Of a DNA stretch of 64,000 nt, positions 42,588 through 51,813 are shown one piece after another. A program made the translations under genes and the position numbers. This DNA comes from Candidatus Leptovillus affinis (GTDB taxonomy: Bacteria > Chloroflexota > Anaerolineae > Promineifilales > Promineifilaceae), in contig JADIYP010000006.1 in assembly GCA_016705235.1 (NCBI GenBank), forward strand, positions 682,001 to 746,000, written 5' to 3'. The notes beneath the pieces are model-generated. The model was not told where the DNA came from. It saw only the letters and a program-made list of their open reading frames with translations, and ran no database searches. Position 1 is the first letter of the stretch. Every line of letters begins with the position of its first letter.

Positions 42588-43631
42588 ATGACATTCGCCA
42601 AACCAACTTTCTTATACTTTCTCGCCCTCATCCCGCTCTTTGCCCTGTTTTTGGTCTGGGCCAACAACCGGCGCAAAGCAGATTTATCCCGGCTGGGCGA
42701 CCGGACCTTGATCGACCGTTTGAGCGCCGGCATCAACTGGCAAGGCCGCCGCTGGCGGTCGGTGCTGTGGCTGGTGGCGCTGGCCCTGATTATCATCGCC
42801 CTGGCCCGGCCGCAGTGGGGGTCCGAAGTGCAAACCATCAACCAGGAAGGCTTGCAGGTGATGGTCGCTCTGGATGTTTCGCAGTCTATGCTGGCCGAAG
42901 ACATCAAGCCCAACCGCCTGGAACGCGCCAAACTGGAGATTTCTGACCTGATGGACCGGCTGAACGGCGACGAAATTGGCCTGGTGCTGTTTTCCGGAGC
43001 CAGCTTCATCCAGTTCCCGCTGACCTCGGATTACAACACGGCGCGGATGTACCTGGATGGGGCCAATCCCTCGGTGATTTCCCGGCCGGGCACGGCAATT
43101 GGGGATGCGATTCGCACGGCCGTTTCCGGCTTTGATGAATCGCTCGACAGTCAAAAAGTCCTCGTCGTCATCTCTGACGGCGAAGACCGCGAAACCGACC
43201 CCCAGGCTGCCGCCCAAGAAGCCGCCAACCAGGGCATTCTCATCTACACCATCGGCTTCGGCACACCCGAAGGCGAGCCGGTTCCCGAAACCGACGCCTT
43301 TGGCAATGTCACCGGCTACAAACGCAACGCCCAGGGCGAAGTGGTCATATCCAAACTCGACGAAAGCGCCTTACAAGAGGTCGCCCAAATTGGCGGCGGG
43401 CAGTACTTTCGCGCCGGGGCCAACGCCAGTGAACTCGACAACCTGCTGAATGAATTGGACGCCTTGCAAAGGGCGCAGTTGGAAACCCGCTTCAATACCC
43501 GCATGATCGAACGCTACCAGGGTTTCCTGCTGGTGGCCCTGCTGGTTCTGGTCATTGCGGAACTGATACCCGACCGGGTGAAGGCAAAGAAATTGAACAC
43601 CCAGGAGCAAAGATTGGCCGCCACTCATTAA
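42588..43631 (+). CDS. BatB-like vWA-domain membrane protein
   Basis: A 347-residue paralogue of the previous protein with the same layout: N-terminal helices, vWA domain with VALDVSQSM (Asp96) and VVISDGEDRETDP, and a C-terminal helix (FLLVALLVLVIAELIP). Gln replaces Gly in the DxSxS loop, which still fits the motif. The pair probably heterodimerise. Confidence 0.92.
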   Translation: MTFAKPTFLYFLALIPLFALFLVWANNRRKADLSRLGDRTLIDRLSAGINWQGRRWRSVLWLVALALIIIALARPQWGSEVQTINQEGLQVMVALDVSQSMLAEDIKPNRLERAKLEISDLMDRLNGDEIGLVLFSGASFIQFPLTSDYNTARMYLDGANPSVISRPGTAIGDAIRTAVSGFDESLDSQKVLVVISDGEDRETDPQAAAQEAANQGILIYTIGFGTPEGEPVPETDAFGNVTGYKRNAQGEVVISKLDESALQEVAQIGGGQYFRAGANASELDNLLNELDALQRAQLETRFNTRMIERYQGFLLVALLVLVIAELIPDRVKAKKLNTQEQRLAATH

Positions 43632-43634
43632 CAA

Positions 43635-43679
43635 GACCCGAAGGGTTCCTGGAAACCCCAAGAGCAAACCCTTAAGGTC
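43635..43679. repeat. GACCC-type hairpin element, degenerate copy 13 inside the Bat locus
   Basis: GACCCGAAGGGTTCCTGGAA ... AGAGCAAACCCTTAAGGTC is shortened and imperfect. It lies between the batB-like and batC-like genes. Confidence 0.7.
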
Positions 43680-43714
43680 TGTACAGTGACACTTCCATCT
43701 TTTGGAGAAAACTC

Positions 43715-44662
43715 ATGAAATCATCCCGAAAAACTATCGCCAAAACCGCCGCCATCATGGCTCTGCTGCTTGCATTGCTGGCGGGAGGCCTCTTCTTTGT
43801 CACCCGCAGCAGTTCACCGGCGGCGCGGCTGCTGCGCCAGGGCAATCAGGCTTTCGCCGACAACAACTTTATGGATGCGCTGGGCATTTACCAACTGGCG
43901 CAAAGCCGTTTTCCGCAGTTGGCCGAGCCGTTTTACAACGCGGCCAACGCCCTTTACCGGCAGGAAAGCTACGCGGACGCCATCGCTCAAATCGATCAGG
44001 CGCTGTTGAGCAACGCCAGCGATGATCTGGCTCAGAGCAGTTTTTATAACAAGGGGAACGCCGCCTACAGCAGCCAGGATTTGGAAACGGCCGTGCAATC
44101 CTACATCCAGGCCCTGCTCATCAATCCTCAGGACGCCGACGCCAAATACAACCTGGAACTGGCCCTGCAGCAGCAGCAGGAACAACAGCAGAACCAGGAA
44201 CAACAGGACCAGGACCAGCAGGACCAGGACCAGCAAAATCAGGACCAACAAGATCAACCCGCCCAAGACGAGTCTAAGGACGGACAAAATCAGGACGGCC
44301 AACCGCAAGATCAGCCGCAAAACGGCGATCAGCCAACGGACCAGCCCCAAGACCAAAACCAGGATGGGCAAAATTCTGACCAGACCGACCAAACCGACCA
44401 AACTGAGCAAACCGGCCAGGGCGACCAGGGTGAGCAGCCGCCACAAGACAACCAACCCCAGCCAGGCCAGGGACAGCCGCAAGAGGGCAATTCACCCAAC
44501 CAGCCGCCGCAAAACGGCATGGTTCCGCAGCCCGGCCAGCGCATGACTTCCGAGCAGGCCCGCCAACTGCTGCTGTCTGTTGCCCAAGGGTCCGGCACGC
44601 TGCAAGAACGATTACAACAAATTTTCACATCACAGCGCCCCCCATCGGCGCAGGATTGGTAA
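43715..44662 (+). CDS. BatC-like TPR protein with long Gln/Asp-rich tail
   Basis: A 315-residue protein. An N-terminal membrane anchor (TAAIMALLLALLAGGLFFVT) is followed by about three TPR units (residues 35-150; ALGIYQLAQSRFPQLAEPF, DLETAVQSYIQALLINPQDA), then a low-complexity tail of Q, D, N, P and G from about 155 to 270, rich in QDQ and TDQ. A short conserved C-terminal helix (TSEQARQLLLSVAQ) is typical of BatC-like proteins. CAGGAC repeats underlie the tail. Confidence 0.88.
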   Translation: MKSSRKTIAKTAAIMALLLALLAGGLFFVTRSSSPAARLLRQGNQAFADNNFMDALGIYQLAQSRFPQLAEPFYNAANALYRQESYADAIAQIDQALLSNASDDLAQSSFYNKGNAAYSSQDLETAVQSYIQALLINPQDADAKYNLELALQQQQEQQQNQEQQDQDQQDQDQQNQDQQDQPAQDESKDGQNQDGQPQDQPQNGDQPTDQPQDQNQDGQNSDQTDQTDQTEQTGQGDQGEQPPQDNQPQPGQGQPQEGNSPNQPPQNGMVPQPGQRMTSEQARQLLLSVAQGSGTLQERLQQIFTSQRPPSAQDW

Positions 44663-44668
44663 GCAGCC

Positions 44669-46465
44669 ATGAACAAGCACCGACAAACAAACAACGAAAA
44701 CCAAAAAGCGAGAACCGGCATGAAAAAATCATGGAAACTCACGAGCATCATTGTCGCGGTTGTGGCCGCGCTGCTGATTGTGGCCGCGCCCGGCTTTGCC
44801 CAAAACAATCCGATTACGGCCGTGATCGACCGCACGACACTCACCACCGACGACACGCTCGTCCTGACCGTCGAAGTAACCGGCCAGGCCGACCCGCCGC
44901 TCATCCCTTATCTGGATGGGTTTGATGTGGTGGCCACCGGCAGCAGCACCAACATCAGCATCACCAATGGCGCCATCAGCTCCGGCACGAGCTACCAATA
45001 TCGCCTGCAGCCCATCATGGCCGGCGACCTGACGATTCCGGCCGTGAGCGTGGTGATCGATGGCGTGACCTACAGCACCATGCCCATTGCCGTGCGCGTG
45101 ACCCAGGGCGGCGGGGCAGCCCAACCGAACAGCGGTTTTGCGCAGCCCGCGCCCGCGGCCGGTCAATCTGCCGCCGCGCCGGCCGAATTAAACGGCCAGG
45201 ATTTGTACGTGGAAGCCATGGTGGATAATCCCACCCCCTACCAGGGCGAAACGATGACCTACATTTTTCGCTTTTATCAGGCGGTGAATATTGGCCGTGA
45301 TCCCAGCTACGAACCCCCGGCGTTCAGCAGCTTTTGGACCGATGGCGACCCGCAGCAAAACGATTACACCGTGGAAGCGGCCAATCGCACCTACCGCGTC
45401 AGTGAAGTGCAGACGACGCTGGCCCCCACGGCCGTTGGCCCAGTTACCATCAGCCCCACCCGGTTATACATCCCCGGCAGCCTGTTCGAGGGCAGCCGCA
45501 CCCTGCAAACCTACCCGGTGACAGTCGATGTGCAGCCCTGGCCGCAAGGCGCGCCCGCCGATTTTAAGGGCGCGGTAGGCAAATTCAGCCTCGCTGCCAA
45601 AGTAGACGCCACCGAAACCAAAGTCAACGAACCGGTGACGCTGCAACTGGTTTTGAGCGGCGAAGGCAACCTGACCACCGCCGGCGACCCCGTCTGGACG
45701 GAGAGCGCGGAATGGCGCGCCTTTGACCAGCAATCCACCCTGGACACGCAAAAACAGGCGGGCAAAATCAGCGGGCAGAAGGTGTTCGAGCGGCTGCTCA
45801 TCCCCACGCAAGCGGGCGATCTGACCATTCCGGCCATCACGTACAGCTATTTCAACCCGGAAACGGCCGTCTACGAAACACTCGCCACCGACCCCATCAT
45901 CATCACTGTCGCGCCGGGGGCCGCCGACACGGCCGTTGCCAATACCAGCGCCGCCGTGCCCGCCGCGCCAGACGCCGCCAGCGACATCCGGGCGTTCAAA
46001 CCAGCGTCCGGCAAACCGGCCGCTGCGCCGCTGACCAACCGGCCGGTGTATTGGCTGCTGTGGCTTGTGCCGCTGGCGCTGGTGAGCGGGCAGATTGTGT
46101 ACGGCCGTCGGCAAGCCTATTTGGCCGGCAACAGCGACAAGGCGCGCCGCCAGCAGGCCGCCAAAACCGCGCGTCAGGCTCTTCAGGCCGCCCAACGCGG
46201 CCATCAAGAAGCCCACGCTGCGGCCGCTCAGGTGTTCAACGCTTTCCTGGCCGACAAACTCGGCCGCGCTGTCAGCGGCCTCACGCGCCCCGAACTGGCC
46301 GCGCTGCTGCAAGCACAAGGTCTTAGCGATGCTCTGGTGGACCGCTCGGCCGCGTTGCTGGATGCCTGCGAATACGGCCGTTACGCCCCCACCGGCAGCG
46401 CCGACAACACCGCCATCTGGGAAATGGCCGCGCAGTTGATCGACGATTTGGACAACGAACTTTAG
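44669..46465 (+). CDS. BatD-like protein (long form)
   Basis: A 598-residue membrane protein. The signal peptide follows MKKSWKLTSII (ATG at 44720 is an alternative start that would give a classical signal sequence). The extracytoplasmic part has at least three beta domains (VIDRTTLTTDDTLVLTVEV; LYVEAMVDNPTPYQGE; KVDATETKVNEPVTLQLVLS), the hallmark of BatD/BamD-oxygen-tolerance proteins. A transmembrane helix (about 455-475, YWLLWLVPLALVSGQIVYG) and a cytoplasmic helical tail complete it. Seven bases separate it from the batC-like gene. Confidence 0.88.
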   Translation: MNKHRQTNNENQKARTGMKKSWKLTSIIVAVVAALLIVAAPGFAQNNPITAVIDRTTLTTDDTLVLTVEVTGQADPPLIPYLDGFDVVATGSSTNISITNGAISSGTSYQYRLQPIMAGDLTIPAVSVVIDGVTYSTMPIAVRVTQGGGAAQPNSGFAQPAPAAGQSAAAPAELNGQDLYVEAMVDNPTPYQGETMTYIFRFYQAVNIGRDPSYEPPAFSSFWTDGDPQQNDYTVEAANRTYRVSEVQTTLAPTAVGPVTISPTRLYIPGSLFEGSRTLQTYPVTVDVQPWPQGAPADFKGAVGKFSLAAKVDATETKVNEPVTLQLVLSGEGNLTTAGDPVWTESAEWRAFDQQSTLDTQKQAGKISGQKVFERLLIPTQAGDLTIPAITYSYFNPETAVYETLATDPIIITVAPGAADTAVANTSAAVPAAPDAASDIRAFKPASGKPAAAPLTNRPVYWLLWLVPLALVSGQIVYGRRQAYLAGNSDKARRQQAAKTARQALQAAQRGHQEAHAAAAQVFNAFLADKLGRAVSGLTRPELAALLQAQGLSDALVDRSAALLDACEYGRYAPTGSADNTAIWEMAAQLIDDLDNEL

Positions 46466-46526
46466 AACGACTGGAGACAAGGCGAGCGGAGACGAATTTG
46501 TCTCTGCTCGCCCAAAGGCAGCTATC

Positions 46527-47318
46527 ATGAAAAAAACACTCACCACCATGTTTATCTTTTTGGGTCTGGCTCTCATTTTGGGGCTTTTGGCAGGGCGATC
46601 GCTGCTGACGCAGACGGCCGACATGAGCGTAGCCAATTCTTTGGCGGCTAACGGCCGTTACGCCGAAGCCGCCCAGGCCTACCAACAACTCATCGACCAG
46701 GGCGCGGCTGACAGCGCCGTCTATTACAACCTGGGCAATGCCTACATGCGCCTGGGCAACGTGGGGCAGGCCATTGTCAATTATCAACGCGCCGCCCGGC
46801 TGGACCCGCGCGACGCCGACATCCAGGCCAATCTGGCGGCGGCCCGCGCCCAGGCCATCGACCAATTCCCGGCCGAAACGGGCAGCCCGCTGGATAATTT
46901 TGCGGTCGCGGCCAGCCGTGTGGCCTCCATTAACGAGATGGCTTTGCTGGCTTTAGGACTGTGGTTTGGGTTTGGCCTGCTGTGGTTTATCTATCGCCAA
47001 AGCGGACACGGCCGTAAGCGCGACATGCTGCAATTCGGCGTGATTTTGGCCGGGCTGCTGGTGGTGCTGGCAGTGGGCGCGTTGGGCAGCCGGTTGGTGG
47101 TGGAAAACGGCCGTCAGCCCGCCGTCGTTGTGGCCGATACCGTCAGCGTCAGCGCCGAACCCAGCGCCAACATGAACACCGATTTCGATCTGCACAACGG
47201 CGCGGAAGTGACCATCGGCGAGCTGCGTGGCGGCTGGGCGCAGGTTTCTTTGCCCGGCGGGCAGGTCAACGGCTGGGTTCCGGTTGAGGCCATCGAGCCA
47301 ATTCATCCGGCGTATTAA
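46527..47318 (+). CDS. BatE-like TPR-SH3 membrane protein
   Basis: A 263-residue protein. N-terminal helix (FIFLGLALILGLLAGRSLL), two TPR units (about 35-110; GRYAEAAQAYQQLIDQGAAD, AVYYNLGNAYMRLGN), two more transmembrane helices (about 138-155, 170-188) and a C-terminal bacterial SH3-like domain (SVSAEPSANMNTDFDLHNGA, GGWAQVSLPGGQVNGWVP). This matches BatE and ends the Bat locus. Confidence 0.88.
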   Translation: MKKTLTTMFIFLGLALILGLLAGRSLLTQTADMSVANSLAANGRYAEAAQAYQQLIDQGAADSAVYYNLGNAYMRLGNVGQAIVNYQRAARLDPRDADIQANLAAARAQAIDQFPAETGSPLDNFAVAASRVASINEMALLALGLWFGFGLLWFIYRQSGHGRKRDMLQFGVILAGLLVVLAVGALGSRLVVENGRQPAVVVADTVSVSAEPSANMNTDFDLHNGAEVTIGELRGGWAQVSLPGGQVNGWVPVEAIEPIHPAY

Positions 47319-47355
47319 GCGCTTTGTCAGGCAATTTTTTTGAAATTTACGCCTT

Positions 47356-47496
47356 GCAGCCGCGGTATCCTTACCGCGCTCTCGTAGCCGCGGTATCCTT
47401 ACCGCGCTCTCGTAGCCGCGGTATCCTTACCGCGCTCTCGTAGCCGCGGTATCCTTACCGCGTGTTCCCGGAGCGCGGTAGGAATACCGCGGCTAC
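47356..47496. repeat. 28-bp tandem array with inverted final unit
   Basis: Four direct 28-bp units begin at 47356, 47384, 47412 and 47440, each GTAGCCGCGGTATCCTTACC plus GCGCTCTC or a close variant. A complementary unit (GAGCGCGGTAGGAATACCGC) closes the array. The single copy at 23313 shows the ancestral inverted pair. Confidence 0.92.
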
Positions 47497-47606
47497 AAGG
47501 CCCTTTCCGCCGCCGGAAAATTTTATACTACCGGAGGCGCACACAGGTTTTGGGGCAGCAATTCTCTCTGTGGCAGGGGCAGGAGATAGCGTGGAAAGGC
47601 ATGAAG

Positions 47607-47729
47607 GGTCTTTGGAATTTCATGGGGTTTGGTCTGATGCGTGATACGTGATGCGTGAAACCTCTCTGGTCACGCATCACGCTTCACGCATCAGGGGCTG
47701 TCAACCCTCTGATTTCCTGAAGAACCGGC
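47607..47729. repeat. GATGCGT heptamer repeat element, near-full copy
   Basis: It matches the copy at 3904-4023 from GGTCTTTGG through to TTCCTGAAGAACCGG with few differences. With the 28-bp array it fills most of the 512-bp gap between the Bat locus and the response regulator. Confidence 0.88.
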
Positions 47730-47771
47730 ATAAAGAGTGCCTATTAAGACTTGTTGAAGCCCTGACCGGTG

Positions 47772-47820
47772 TTAACGAAACCTGAAAGAATCTGATAAAA
47801 TCGCTCAGAATCTTTTCAGG
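47772..47820 (+). promoter_or_regulatory. Candidate promoter and inverted repeat of the response-regulator operon
   Basis: TTAACG (47772-47777) and TAAAAT (47796-47801) are spaced 18 bp. An imperfect inverted repeat CCTGAAAGAATCTGA / TCAGAATCTTTTCAGG (47781-47820) straddles the -10, ending 11 bp before the ATG. This is suggestive of autoregulation. Confidence 0.45.
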
Positions 47821-47830
47821 ATGGGACAGA

Positions 47831-48544
47831 ATGGCCAAACATATTCTTGTGGTAGACGATGACGCCCTGATGCGCCGCAGCATCAGCTTTAAGCTAGAGC
47901 AGTCTGGTTATCGCGCCAGCACGGCCGTTAGCGCCGAAGATGCGCTGGCCCTGGCGCGGCGCGACCGGCCGGACCTCATCCTGTTGGACATCGGCCTGCC
48001 CGGAATGGATGGCATGGAAGCCCTGCGCCATTTTCAAAACGAAATCGAAAACGTGCCGGTGATTTTTGTCTCTGCCCGGCGGCGCGAACTGGACACCATT
48101 CTGGGTCTGGAGCTGGGCGCGGATGATTACATCACCAAGCCGTTTAACCCGGATGTGCTGCTGGCGCATGTGAAGGCGGTGCTGCGCCGCACGGCGGCTC
48201 CCGCGCCAGAACCTGGGGAACGGCCGTTACCCATCACCGTGGGCGACCTTATCATCGACCCCGCCGCCCACACCGTCCATGTGGCCGGCCAACAACTCGA
48301 CCTGCCCGCCAAAGAATTTGCCGTCCTCTACACCCTGGCTCAGGAAGCTGGTTACGTTGTGGCCATGGACGATTTGTTGAATCGGGTGTGGGGCGCGGAA
48401 TTCTTAGGCGAGCCGCAGGTCGTTTACGTGCATGTTCGCTGGCTGCGCGAAAAAATCGAAGAAGACCCACAAAAACCGCAGCGCTTGCTGACCGTGCGCG
48501 GCGTGGGCTACAAATTAGTCCCCCACGAGGTCAGCAAAGAGTAG
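47831..48544 (+). CDS. OmpR/PhoB-family response regulator
   Basis: A 237-residue regulator. The receiver has acidic pocket VVDDDALM, phosphoacceptor Asp53 in LLDIGLPGMDG and Lys in ITKPF. The C-terminal winged helix includes LDLPAKEFAVLYTLAQEAGY, VYVHVRWLREKIE and VRGVGYKL. The kinase gene starts 9 bp after its stop, so the two form a standard pair. The stimulus is unknown. Confidence 0.95.
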   Translation: MAKHILVVDDDALMRRSISFKLEQSGYRASTAVSAEDALALARRDRPDLILLDIGLPGMDGMEALRHFQNEIENVPVIFVSARRRELDTILGLELGADDYITKPFNPDVLLAHVKAVLRRTAAPAPEPGERPLPITVGDLIIDPAAHTVHVAGQQLDLPAKEFAVLYTLAQEAGYVVAMDDLLNRVWGAEFLGEPQVVYVHVRWLREKIEEDPQKPQRLLTVRGVGYKLVPHEVSKE

Positions 48545-48553
48545 CAGGCAGCC

Positions 48554-49939
48554 ATGTCTTTACGCGGCCGTTTTATCCTCAGCCATATTTTGCCTCTTTT
48601 GCTCATCTTGCCCCTGATCGGCGCGGCGCTGATTTACCTGCTGGAAACCCAGGTGCTGCTGCAAAATCTTTCGGCCAGCCTGACACAACAGGCGGCCATT
48701 ATCAGCGCGGTAGCCAACGGCCGTCCGGAAATCTGGACCAACAGCGACCAGGCCCGGGCATTCCTCGCGCAAATAGACGAACAACTCGACAGCGACATCG
48801 CCCTGCTGGCCCCTTCCGGCGATTCCCTGGCCGTGTCCGAAGCGCAGCCAGCGGCAGAAATCCCAACCCCGGACATCAACGCCCTGCTGGCCAATCGCCA
48901 GCAAGTCATTATTACCTATCGGTTGGATGAACAGTCGGCCACAATTTTTGTGCCTGTAACCAACGTCAACCAGCAGTTAATTGGCATTGTGGAAGTCTCG
49001 GACAACCTGGAAAGTGTGGCCGGCAGCTTTACGCCGCTCAGCCGGTTTGTGCTGATTGTGCTGCTGGGCGGCCTGGCAGCGGGCAGTTTGATTGGCTGGA
49101 TTCTGGCGATTCGTCTGGAAAAACCAATTGGCGGCGTCACGACGGCCGTTGCCGACATCGCCGCCGGTCAGCGCACCGACCCTATCCCCGAAACGGGCAC
49201 AAAAGAAACCAAAGAATTAGCCCGTTCGGTGAACGTGTTGGCGGCGCGCCTGCGCGAATTGGAAGAGACGCGGCAGCGGCTGCTGGCCAATTTGGTGCAT
49301 GAATTGGGACGGCCGTTAGGGGCGCTGAAAGCGGCCGTCAATGTGCTGCGCGAAGGAGCCGGGGAAGACCCGGCGCTGCGCGAAGAACTGCTGGAAGGCA
49401 TGGACAACACCATCAGCCACATGGAACCATTGCTCGACGACCTGACCCGGCTGCACGGCCAAATCCTGGGCAACATCACCTTCAACCTGCAAGAAATCCC
49501 GCTGGATGTCTGGCTGCCGCCGCTGCTGCTGCCCTGGCGCGCCGCCGCTCAGGAAAAAGGCCTCTTCTGGCACAGCGACATTCCCCAACAGTTGCCCGCC
49601 GTAACCGCCGACCCGGATCGTCTGGCGCAAGCAGTAGGCAATCTGGTCAGCAACGCCATCAAATACACGCCAACCGGCGGTTCGGTGGCCGTTTCGGCCG
49701 GCGAAACAGACACAGACATCTGGATAGAGGTGAAGGACACCGGCCTGGGCATCGCGCCGGATGAACAGGCGCGTATTTTCGAGGCGTTTTACCGCAGCAA
49801 TCGGGATCGGCGTTTTCCGCAAGGACTGGGTTTGGGACTGACGATTGCGAAGGAGATAGTGGTGGGGCAAAACGGCCGTCTCACCCTCGCTTCCACTCCC
49901 GGCCAGGGCAGCGCCTTCACCATCCACCTCCCCAAATAA
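48554..49939 (+). CDS. Membrane sensor histidine kinase
   Basis: A 461-residue kinase. Transmembrane helix 1 (about 8-28), an extracytoplasmic domain of about 135 residues, helix 2 (about 163-185, LIVLLGGLAAGSLIGWILAI), HAMP, HisKA with His249 in LVHELGRPLGAL (Gly replaces the usual Arg-Thr after the Leu), and HATPase with NLVSNAIKYT, DTGLGIA and GLGLGLTIA. It pairs with the adjacent response regulator. Confidence 0.94.
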   Translation: MSLRGRFILSHILPLLLILPLIGAALIYLLETQVLLQNLSASLTQQAAIISAVANGRPEIWTNSDQARAFLAQIDEQLDSDIALLAPSGDSLAVSEAQPAAEIPTPDINALLANRQQVIITYRLDEQSATIFVPVTNVNQQLIGIVEVSDNLESVAGSFTPLSRFVLIVLLGGLAAGSLIGWILAIRLEKPIGGVTTAVADIAAGQRTDPIPETGTKETKELARSVNVLAARLRELEETRQRLLANLVHELGRPLGALKAAVNVLREGAGEDPALREELLEGMDNTISHMEPLLDDLTRLHGQILGNITFNLQEIPLDVWLPPLLLPWRAAAQEKGLFWHSDIPQQLPAVTADPDRLAQAVGNLVSNAIKYTPTGGSVAVSAGETDTDIWIEVKDTGLGIAPDEQARIFEAFYRSNRDRRFPQGLGLGLTIAKEIVVGQNGRLTLASTPGQGSAFTIHLPK

Positions 49940-49942
49940 AAA

Positions 49943-49980
49943 ACGCGGATGGCACGAATAACCATTCGTGCCATCCGCGT
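49943..49980. terminator. Perfect 17-bp hairpin between convergent operons
   Basis: ACGCGGATGGCACGAAT-AACC-ATTCGTGCCATCCGCGT follows the kinase stop. On the minus strand it is followed by TTTTTTATTT, so it terminates the sugar ABC operon; on the plus strand the tail is poor. Confidence 0.8.
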
Positions 49981-50004
49981 TCATCCGCCTACTATTTTGT
50001 TTCT

Positions 50005-50847
50005 CTACCCTTTCAACGCTCCCGACATCAGCCCGCGCAAGAAATATCGGCCCAAGAAAATATAGATAATCAACGTCGGAATCGCCGCCACCAGCGACGC
50101 GGCCATCTGCACATTCCAGGCAATGATCTGGCTGCCCGCCAGATTGTTCAACGCCACCGTAATCGGCCAGTTTTCCGGACTCGTCAGCACAACGGCAAAC
50201 AAGAAATCATTCCACGCGGCCGTAAACTGCCAGATCAACACCACCACAAACGCCGGCGCCGAAACTGGCAAAAAGATATGGTAATACGTTTCCAACAAGC
50301 CCGCGCCGTCAATGCGCGCCGCTTCCACCATTTCTTTGGGCACAGTAATGTAATAACTGCGAAACGTCAGCGTCGTAATCGGGATGCCGTAAATAATATG
50401 CGTCAGCGCCAGGCCCGGAATGCTGCCATACAAACCCGTCGTGCGCATAAACTGCACCAGCGGAATTAAAATACTCTGGTACGGAATAAACATCCCAAAC
50501 AGCAGCAGCGGAAACACAATATCCGCGCCGGGGAAACGCCAGCGGGTCAGGACAAACCCATTGATGGAACCCAACATCGCCGAAATAGCGGCCGTCGGAA
50601 TCACCAGCCGCAAACTGTTCCACAAATGCGGCGCCAACTGATTATAAGCCGCCACAAAGTTGTCCAGAGCCAGCCCGGACGGCAAATTCCACATCGTCTT
50701 CAGGCTAACTTCGTCAAAACTTTTAAATCCGGTCACCAACATCACGTACATTGGCAGCAGATAAAAGATGGACATTATCAGCAGCAAAATATATAACCAG
50801 GCGCGCGTTGGCGGGCGGCGCGGTGCATCAGCCACTCGTGCTCTCAT
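50005..50847 (-). CDS. Sugar ABC transporter permease (MalG/CUT1 type)
   Basis: A 280-residue membrane protein with six helices. The EAA loop EAARIDGAGLLETYYHIFLP contacts the ATPase; an N-terminal arm and TGFKSFDEV fit the MalG side. Its ATG overlaps the MalF-like stop by four bases. No ATPase gene is adjacent, so a shared MsmK-like ATPase encoded elsewhere is likely. It has no ACGGCCGT. Confidence 0.94.
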   Translation of the reverse strand: MRARVADAPRRPPTRAWLYILLLIMSIFYLLPMYVMLVTGFKSFDEVSLKTMWNLPSGLALDNFVAAYNQLAPHLWNSLRLVIPTAAISAMLGSINGFVLTRWRFPGADIVFPLLLFGMFIPYQSILIPLVQFMRTTGLYGSIPGLALTHIIYGIPITTLTFRSYYITVPKEMVEAARIDGAGLLETYYHIFLPVSAPAFVVVLIWQFTAAWNDFLFAVVLTSPENWPITVALNNLAGSQIIAWNVQMAASLVAAIPTLIIYIFLGRYFLRGLMSGALKG

Positions 50848-51740
50848 GTTGTGGATTCCTCCCGCAGTGTTTGGTAAAGGTAAGGAATCACCAAAACCGC
50901 CACACTCAATAACAACAGAATACCGATGGACGCGCCACGGCCGTAAAACTGCCCATCAAACGTCGTCGTCCACATATACACCGACGGCACGTCCAAAGCA
51001 ACCTGCTTCCCGGCCACCGCAATAATCAGATCAAACACCTTCAGCGAGATATGCCCCAGGATAATCATCGCGCTCAACGTCACCGGCCATAACAGCGGCA
51101 AAACAATGCGGCGGTAAATATAAATTTCAGAAGCGCCATCCACTCGCGCCGCTTCGCGCAGCGATTCGGGAATGGCCCGCAAGCCGCCCAGATATAAAGC
51201 CATCGTATACCCAGACATTTGCCAGATAGCCGGAATCGCAATGGCCGCAATGCCCCAGTTCGGCGTGGTGTGCCACTTATTCACCAAAAAATCCAGCCCC
51301 AACGAGTCAAACAACAGATTCAAGCCGCTCATGCGCGACCCCATCGCCGGATTCATCAGCCAACGCCAGACCACGCCAGTCACAATAAACGAAATCGCCA
51401 TGGGGAAAAGGAACAAGCTGCGGAAAAAAGATTCGCCGCGCAGCCCCTGATCGAGCAAAATCGCCAGACCAACCCCCAAAAATAAACACCCCCCGACAAA
51501 CAAAATCGTGAATACCAGGGTATTACGAACATCAATGTGAAAGCGAGGGTCTTTTAACAGACCCAGGTAATTCCCCAGGCCGATAAACTCATAATCAGGC
51601 AGCAGCCCAATCCAATTGCTTAACGACACCCGCACCGACCAGGCAATAAACCCGTACACGAAGATCAGCACCGCCAAAATGGATGGCGACACCAGAACCA
51701 TCGCAATAATGGTATCTTTGTCGAGCTTCTTTAGAGCCAT
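50844..51740 (-). CDS. Sugar ABC transporter permease (MalF/CUT1 type)
   Basis: A 298-residue membrane protein with six helices and an EAA loop SLREAARVDGASEIYIYRRI. The start at 51740 (MALKKLDKD) is chosen because the upstream extension is not conserved in character and AGGGAT lies before this ATG. The binding-protein gene ends 73 bp upstream, so the transporter operon runs binding protein, MalF-like, MalG-like. Confidence 0.93.
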   Translation of the reverse strand: MALKKLDKDTIIAMVLVSPSILAVLIFVYGFIAWSVRVSLSNWIGLLPDYEFIGLGNYLGLLKDPRFHIDVRNTLVFTILFVGGCLFLGVGLAILLDQGLRGESFFRSLFLFPMAISFIVTGVVWRWLMNPAMGSRMSGLNLLFDSLGLDFLVNKWHTTPNWGIAAIAIPAIWQMSGYTMALYLGGLRAIPESLREAARVDGASEIYIYRRIVLPLLWPVTLSAMIILGHISLKVFDLIIAVAGKQVALDVPSVYMWTTTFDGQFYGRGASIGILLLLSVAVLVIPYLYQTLREESTT

Positions 51741-51813
51741 AAGGCATCCCTTTAAAAAAAGGGGCGAGTACAAGCACAATCCTGTACTCGCCCCCACAAG
51801 AACTTAACCTAAA

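Noticed and set aside
45464..46636. 390-residue antisense frame over the long BatD-like gene
   Set aside because: It has no motif, its composition is typical of an antisense shadow, and the sense gene is well supported by domain and operon evidence.
47356..47496. Possible CRISPR array
   Set aside because: The 28-bp units are directly adjacent with no spacers and the last unit is inverted. No cas genes are in the window.
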